Shown here: in pieces, positions 61,290 through 64,000 of the stretch
Layout: every line of letters starts with the position of its first letter
Numbering within the stretch: the stretch's first letter is position 1
NCBI GenBank assembly: GCA_029204225.1
Contig: MU832119.1
Coordinates: 22,189 to 86,188 of the forward strand
Direction: 5' to 3'
DNA: 64,000 nt
From: Diphasiastrum complanatum
Lineage: Eukaryota; Streptophyta; Lycopodiopsida; Lycopodiales; Lycopodiaceae
The notes under the pieces: model-generated
The model's input: the letters and a program-made list of their open reading frames with translations, nothing else
Told to the model about the DNA's origin: nothing
The model's database searches: none
Made by a program: the position numbers and the translations under genes

Positions 61290-63496
61290 TTCAATGTAAT
61301 TAATACATGGATGAAGTCTATAAATAGATCATCCAAGCACAGGTTATGGGTTGCTCCATCTATGAGACACATTATTTGAGCCTCCCAATTACGCCATCAT
61401 TTTTTGTTGTAATTGCTATTTGTATTAAAGAAGATGTGTACTTGACCATTTGACCTCTAAAGTCAAAATTGGCCCTATCACCTAGTGACAACAAGATCCT
61501 TGACTATAAATCTTTACGATATCCCTAAAGTCAGTATTATAAACTATTTCTAACCATTTTACACATGTGAAATATACTCACAAACATAAAATCATAAAAT
61601 AACCAAGATAGATTTTTGACAATTTTTCACACTCCTCCTCAAAAACTAGCTTGGTAAGATCAAGGAGTTTGTGAAATTTTTTTGAGTAGATCCTTTGGTA
61701 TGCATATGGAGTAAAAGACCAGAAAAGGGTTCCATCATAGCAGCACCCTCACCATATCCATGATAAGATTTCTTTGGTAGAAATCATTTGCCAACATCTT
61801 TGAAGAGCATTCCACCAATTTGCCACTATACCAATGTGCTTCCTCCATGCTTGATGATGATCTTTGACTTGAAAGTAGCATTTGCATGAAGGTAGTTGCA
61901 CCATGATGAAAATCAGAGGCTTCCATGCCTCATAAAGATCACAAAGATCATAGAGATCAAGATCAAAAGATGAGCAAAAGTGTTGATTATCAAGATTAGG
62001 CATACTAGCATACTATGAACTTTATCCATGATGGAATCTTGAAATCAAATAGAATCTTGATATTTTTGAGGCTAAATACTTTCTCAAGGATGTCAGTGTC
62101 CTCTTTGGATTCTTCACTCAATCTCAAGAGAAGTTTACAAAATGCCTCAAACCATGTAAAAGCATGATTTTTCAAACTATGAGCAACATGCTCATTCTTG
62201 CTCTTACTAGATCCAAGAGCATACACTTGATGACTCAACCACTTGCTTTTTAAGTAATTTGGAAACATATCTAAGCCATGAATGACAAGTAATATGTCCA
62301 TACTAGAGGCATGATACAAAACAATCATTACCTCACTCCAACTATGAGATGTAAAAACCTCATAAAAGCAAGATGGTACATCAAGTAATGAAAGAGAAGC
62401 ATGGGAGAATATGTTAGAGTGAATACCACCTAAAACCTACATCTCTTTACCATGAACTTTGAGCCACAAAGACTCAGCCTTGCCCCTTGAAGATCCCCTT
62501 GAAATCATGTGTTGAGAAGACTCCCTCTCAAGCCTTGGCAAATCTCCATCATACACTTGGAATTTTGGTAGATTTGAGAATCCTACCATCATCCTCTTGA
62601 TTGAAATTGGATCCTCCTTACTCCTTATGTGCAAAGGAATATTGGCAAAGAAAATGGATCTAAAGATCCCCAAAGTATCAACTATTGCAATCTTCATATC
62701 AAGCACTTTTGATAAGAGGTACCTCCAATTGAAGTCTGCAAGCAAGAAGTCACATGAAATAGCACTATCTTTTCTTCTACATGATGAAATGAAATCATCC
62801 AAATGAACAAGATAAGAGAATTGATGAGAAGTAGACCTCCTTGGCAATAACTCTCCGTGTGCTTTTGCCAAAGCACTATCTTCATGAGCTTCACCATCTT
62901 GGAACATAGATTTAGGTAGATCACTTGCATCCTCCTTGAGATGATCCAAGCTCCTCTTGGCCACACTTCCACAAGGATTAGCATCAATTTTGAAAAGCTT
63001 ACCACAACTAGTCCCTCTTGCTACCTTATCATCATTTCTCTTCTTGAAACAATTAGAAGCACTTCTTGTTGGATTTGCAACTTGTTGATGTTTGTGATGA
63101 CTCTTCATCACTCTCCTCCTTTGAATTGTCCTTCATGAAATGTTGATGTTGCTCTTTTTCCCTTCCTCTTGGCTTGTCCTTTGTGAAGTATGCTTTCACC
63201 TTTCCACAATAGATGGATTCCAATGTGTCCCAAGCCTCCTTGGATGTGGTAAATGAGCCAATACCACACAACCATTCATTTAAAACATTTATCTTTATGA
63301 TATGTAGAGCCATCCTAGCTCTCTTTTTGTACTTTTGGACCTCTTGGAGCTCTTGAGTCTCCTCCTCAAGTCTCATCACGATCTTCATCACATCTTGGAG
63401 CACCAAAATGGACTCCATTCTAGTCTTCCAAATAGAATAGTTGGAGGTAGATAGTCTTTCAATAGATTCCAATAGAAAAGAACCCATAGATGCCAT
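61290..63496 (-). mobile_element. Copia-derived element D2 (compressed family)
   Basis: Minus strand: gag from 63496 (MASMGSFLLESIERLSTSNY), a 224-codon frame (63111-62437) and two further frames (62328-61735). A purine tract (GAGGAGGAG) and an LTR beginning TGTGAAAAATTGTC at 61631 follow. The 224-codon frame keeps, in order, short echoes of copia pre-integrase ('GKLFKIDANPCG'), integrase ('LAKAHGELLPRRSTS') and the later integrase region ('IPLHIRSKEDPISIKRMMVG'). The last frames match D1. No primer site was found. Broken, several breaks; old in sequence but present in at least two copies. Confidence 0.6.
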
Positions 63497-63800
63497 GTAA
63501 TAATGAAGAATCCTTGTGATTTAGACAATAAAATGTTGCTTCTCTCTCAATATAGGATTCTTGAAAGGTGTACTACCAACTCCTATGCAAGATCTTACAA
63601 CAAAATGTGAGATGGATCTCAATAGCTCTACCAATCTCTCTCAAACTAGATCAACCTCTCATCAACTGATGGAGTATAGGAAACGTTTGGGTCAAAATAT
63701 CTTTGGCACGCCGACCCTGGTCTGGTCGAATTGGTTCAAGATTTTTCTGACCCTTCACTAAATTATCCGGGCATGTTCGACTCTGGATCAGGGCATAAAA
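63497..63800. other. Flanking sequence, no gene recognised
   Basis: Short frames only, between the gag start of D2 and a plus-strand RNase H fragment. Confidence 0.5.
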
Positions 63801-63805
63801 GTGAA

Positions 63806-64000
63806 GATCTATCCATTGTTGGCTACTCGGATTCAGATTTTGCAAGTGACAAGATGGGTCGAAAGTCTATTAGTGCATAAACTATATTTCTTGGAGGCAA
63901 TCTAATATCTTGGCTTTCCAAAAATCAAGATACTATATCTCTCTCTTCATGTGAGGCTGAGTACAAAAGCACTCACTACAACTACGAAAGAGGTGCTTTG
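63806..64000 (+). mobile_element. Copia RNase H fragment M, cut by window end
   Basis: Plus strand reads 'GYSDSDFASDKMGRKSIS', 'NLISWLSKNQDTISLSSCEA', the copia RNase H N-terminal half. It continues past the window. Broken. Confidence 0.75.

Overview
This is nuclear DNA of a land plant, most likely a fern or another seed-free vascular plant. One convincing host gene is present: a spliced, organelle-type PLS-class pentatricopeptide repeat (PPR) gene at 14.8-18.8 kb, carrying six near-identical 303-bp repeat units. The rest is mostly nested retroelements, chiefly Ty1/copia, with some Ty3/gypsy and one LINE, set in AT-rich non-coding DNA. Plant identity rests on the PPR-E architecture, GT-AG introns, a plant-type leucine-rich-repeat fragment, and at least nine primer-binding sites complementary to initiator-Met tRNA. 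The fern assignment is inference from the style of the PPR repeats and the retroelement load.

Layout. 0-1.5 kb: decayed gypsy gag. 1.8-2.8 kb: unidentified coding-like tracts. 4.29-8.08 kb: minus-strand copia (element B) with a second copia (A1, plus strand) inside it. 8.09-8.96 kb: broken unidentified gene with a 60-bp intron. 9.5-11.4 kb: LINE. 11.4-13.56 kb: copia LTR and gag pieces and a (GA)n array. 13.56-13.97 kb: LRR gene fragment. 14.20-14.34 kb: GC-armed foldback. 14.8-18.8 kb: PPR gene. 18.8-26.3 kb: AT-rich DNA with several tandem duplications. 26.3-30.96 kb: LTR mosaics and copia gag pieces. 30.96-40.01 kb: two related copia copies (A3 nested in A2). 40.0-45.0 kb: a copia (F) split by a gypsy element (G).

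45.0-51.2 kb: a decayed multi-exon gene whose 3' end resembles an N6/N4-type DNA methyltransferase. It is split by a GC-rich LTR-like block (K) and by a short element (J) with two nearly identical LTRs. 51.4-52.3 kb: hierarchical satellite. 52.3-55.2 kb: nothing recognised. 55.2-64 kb: more copia pieces, including an uninterrupted RT-RNase H frame lying tail-to-tail with a gag-integrase half, and a compressed copia derivative (D2) that also occurs at 28.3-29.25 kb (D1).

The genes do not form an operon or pathway. The only likely functional product is the PPR protein, predicted to act in organellar RNA metabolism. Its three introns keep phase through to the repeat array. The retroelements are fossils; several share an LTR motif block (CACAYGTG-type palindrome) despite unrelated flanks. 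All calls come from reading the sequence; no database search was run.
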